Source of the DNA: Bradyrhizobium sp. 190
Lineage (GTDB): Bacteria > Pseudomonadota > Alphaproteobacteria > Rhizobiales > Xanthobacteraceae
Reading direction: 5' to 3'
Assembly (NCBI RefSeq): GCF_023073415.1
Contig: NZ_JADPJL010000065.1
Location: forward strand, 1 to 64,000
DNA length: 64,000 nt
Positions 63,007-64,000 of this stretch are shown here, piece by piece. The notes below the pieces were generated by a model. It was not told where the DNA came from, ran no database searches, and worked only from the letters and a program-made list of their open reading frames with translations. Every line of letters starts with the position of its first letter. The first letter of the stretch is position 1. The translations under genes were made by a program, and so were the position numbers.

Positions 63007-64000
63007 CGTCGCAGCGCCGGCACGACCAGGAACGGAATCATCCCAAGCACCACTGCCACCAGCGCGAACGCGATCACGGGATCGTAGCTGTGGGTCCAGT
63101 CATGGATCAGGCCGCCGGCCCATGCGCCGAGCCCGGAGCCAAGACCGCTGCCGATCGAAATCGTGCCGAAGATCGTGCCGACCCGTTCGCCGCGAAAGAT
63201 CTTCATCGCGGTCGCCGTCAATAGCGGCCCGCGTGAACCGATCATGCTGCCGAAGGTGACGACGAAAGCCGCGAGCAGCCAGAAGTTCGGATACCATTGC
63301 AGCAGCCACAGCAGGATGATGCCGATGATCGAGATGGCATAGCTGAACAGCACCGATGGCCGGCGTCCGATGATGCTGTCGAGCTGGGTCACCCCTAGCA
63401 TGCCAAACAGCAACGCGACGCCGGAAAAGCCCCAGGCGGTCGCCGCCTGCAGAGGCGGGAAGCCGGCGTCGATCAGATAGGCGACGATCTGTGCGGCAAG
63501 CGCATACATCCCCACCGCCGTGAAGAAGAAGGTGGCAAACAGCGCCCAGAATGCGTGGTGGCGCATGGCGCTTGCCAGCGTCCAGCCCGCGTCGACGAAA
63601 CCGGGATCGGATTTTCTGGCGATGTGTGGCGAGCCCGTGGAGAACAGCCGCCACGGCAGCAGCAGCAACGGCGCCAACAGGCACAGCGCTGTGATGCCGA
63701 AAGTCTGGTAGGCGCCGCGCCAGCCCACATGATCGATCAGAACCTGCGACGCCGGCAGCAGGACCAATACGCCCGCGCCGGCCGCGGAATAGACCACTGC
63801 CATCGCCGTCGGCAGGCGTGGGCCGAACCAGCGGCCGAGCAGGATCGAATTCGGCACGTTGCCGATGAAGGCGATGCCGATCCCGACGGCGAGCCCGACG
63901 CTCAGCTGGAATTGCCACAGCGCCTGCGCCTGCGACGCCACCAGGAACGCGCCGCCGAGCAGCAGCAGTCCCAGCGAATAGACGGTGCGGGGGCCGTAGC
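63003..64000 (-). CDS. MFS transporter, 5' end outside the window
   Basis: The minus-strand frame runs open from 64000 to the stop at 63003 (332 codons plus). It encodes about nine to ten hydrophobic segments, with the MFS loop motif GRWFGPRLPTAMAVVYSAAG in the first half and GRRPSVLFSYAISIIGIILL in the second. The family is probably the organic acid/monocarboxylate branch, by general resemblance. The N-terminal helix or two lie beyond the window. Its TAG and that of the convergent DUF3971 gene share the palindrome CTAG at 63003-63006, so there is no room for a terminator between them. Confidence 0.88.
   Translation of the reverse strand, partial: YGPRTVYSLGLLLLGGAFLVASQAQALWQFQLSVGLAVGIGIAFIGNVPNSILLGRWFGPRLPTAMAVVYSAAGAGVLVLLPASQVLIDHVGWRGAYQTFGITALCLLAPLLLLPWRLFSTGSPHIARKSDPGFVDAGWTLASAMRHHAFWALFATFFFTAVGMYALAAQIVAYLIDAGFPPLQAATAWGFSGVALLFGMLGVTQLDSIIGRRPSVLFSYAISIIGIILLWLLQWYPNFWLLAAFVVTFGSMIGSRGPLLTATAMKIFRGERVGTIFGTISIGSGLGSGLGAWAGGLIHDWTHSYDPVIAFALVAVVLGMIPFLVVPALRR

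Overview
The window is high-GC alphaproteobacterial chromosome and most resembles Bradyrhizobium or a close relative in Nitrobacteraceae. The main reasons are an NDUFA12 complex I subunit beside Bradyrhizobium-style inverted repeats, a DUF2155 protein, the aroQ-accB-accC operon, the order rne - amiC - mrcA - prfB, DUF1236 and other small secreted proteins, and several promoters of the EcfG general-stress type. No tRNA, rRNA, IS element, phage or CRISPR array was seen.

Layout. The first 250 bases look like a join of two unrelated sequences: the signal-peptide end of a glycine-rich secreted protein and a KdpD transmembrane fragment. NDUFA12 follows, then a MarR regulator and a membrane protein that carry matching 12-bp operators. 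Positions 2.2-2.65 kb hold a candidate structured RNA with a terminator, followed by a long inverted repeat. Positions 2.66-10.2 kb are accessory: a divergent DJ-1/PfpI enzyme and GlxA-type regulator, two genes of unknown function, an endonuclease/exonuclease/phosphatase remnant, a permease with two frameshifts, an antitoxin next to a frameshifted toxin, and an esterase-SDR pair. DUF2155 and aat (10.5-12.3 kb) belong to the same conserved neighbourhood as NDUFA12 and aroQ-accB-accC (22.1-24.6 kb). The stretch between aat and accC holds an AEC transporter, a six-gene catabolic operon under a divergent IclR regulator (13.4-19 kb) and a three-gene phosphosignalling operon with translational coupling (19-22 kb).

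Positions 24.9-28.2 kb carry a trimeric autotransporter adhesin, an overlapping secreted-protein gene and a divergent LuxR-type regulator, with a perfect palindrome between adhesin and regulator. DUF1236, a DsbA-like protein, an M48 protease, an aminotransferase, a Tat-exported ferritin-like protein and small secreted proteins run to 36 kb, then dctA. Positions 37.8-50.6 kb are housekeeping: RNase E, an N-acetylmuramoyl-L-alanine amidase, two tandem PBP1A genes, prfB with its programmed frameshift, and a beta-hydroxyacid dehydrogenase. The remainder holds a DMT exporter, an XRE-cupin regulator with a cupin enzyme, a NodU/CmcH carbamoyltransferase, an SRPBCC protein, an M23 peptidase, peroxiredoxin Q with a histone-like tail, a giant AsmA/DUF3971 protein and a truncated MFS gene.

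How the parts fit. Four intergenic matches to GGAAC-N16/17-CGTT, the EcfG general-stress promoter, each point at the next gene downstream: the CHASE3 kinase / response regulator / HisKA_2 kinase operon, DUF1236, the ferritin-like protein and a 69-residue secreted protein. This suggests the region contributes both sensors and effectors to the general stress response. Cell-envelope functions (amidase, two PBP1As, M23 peptidase, DUF3971) are the second theme.
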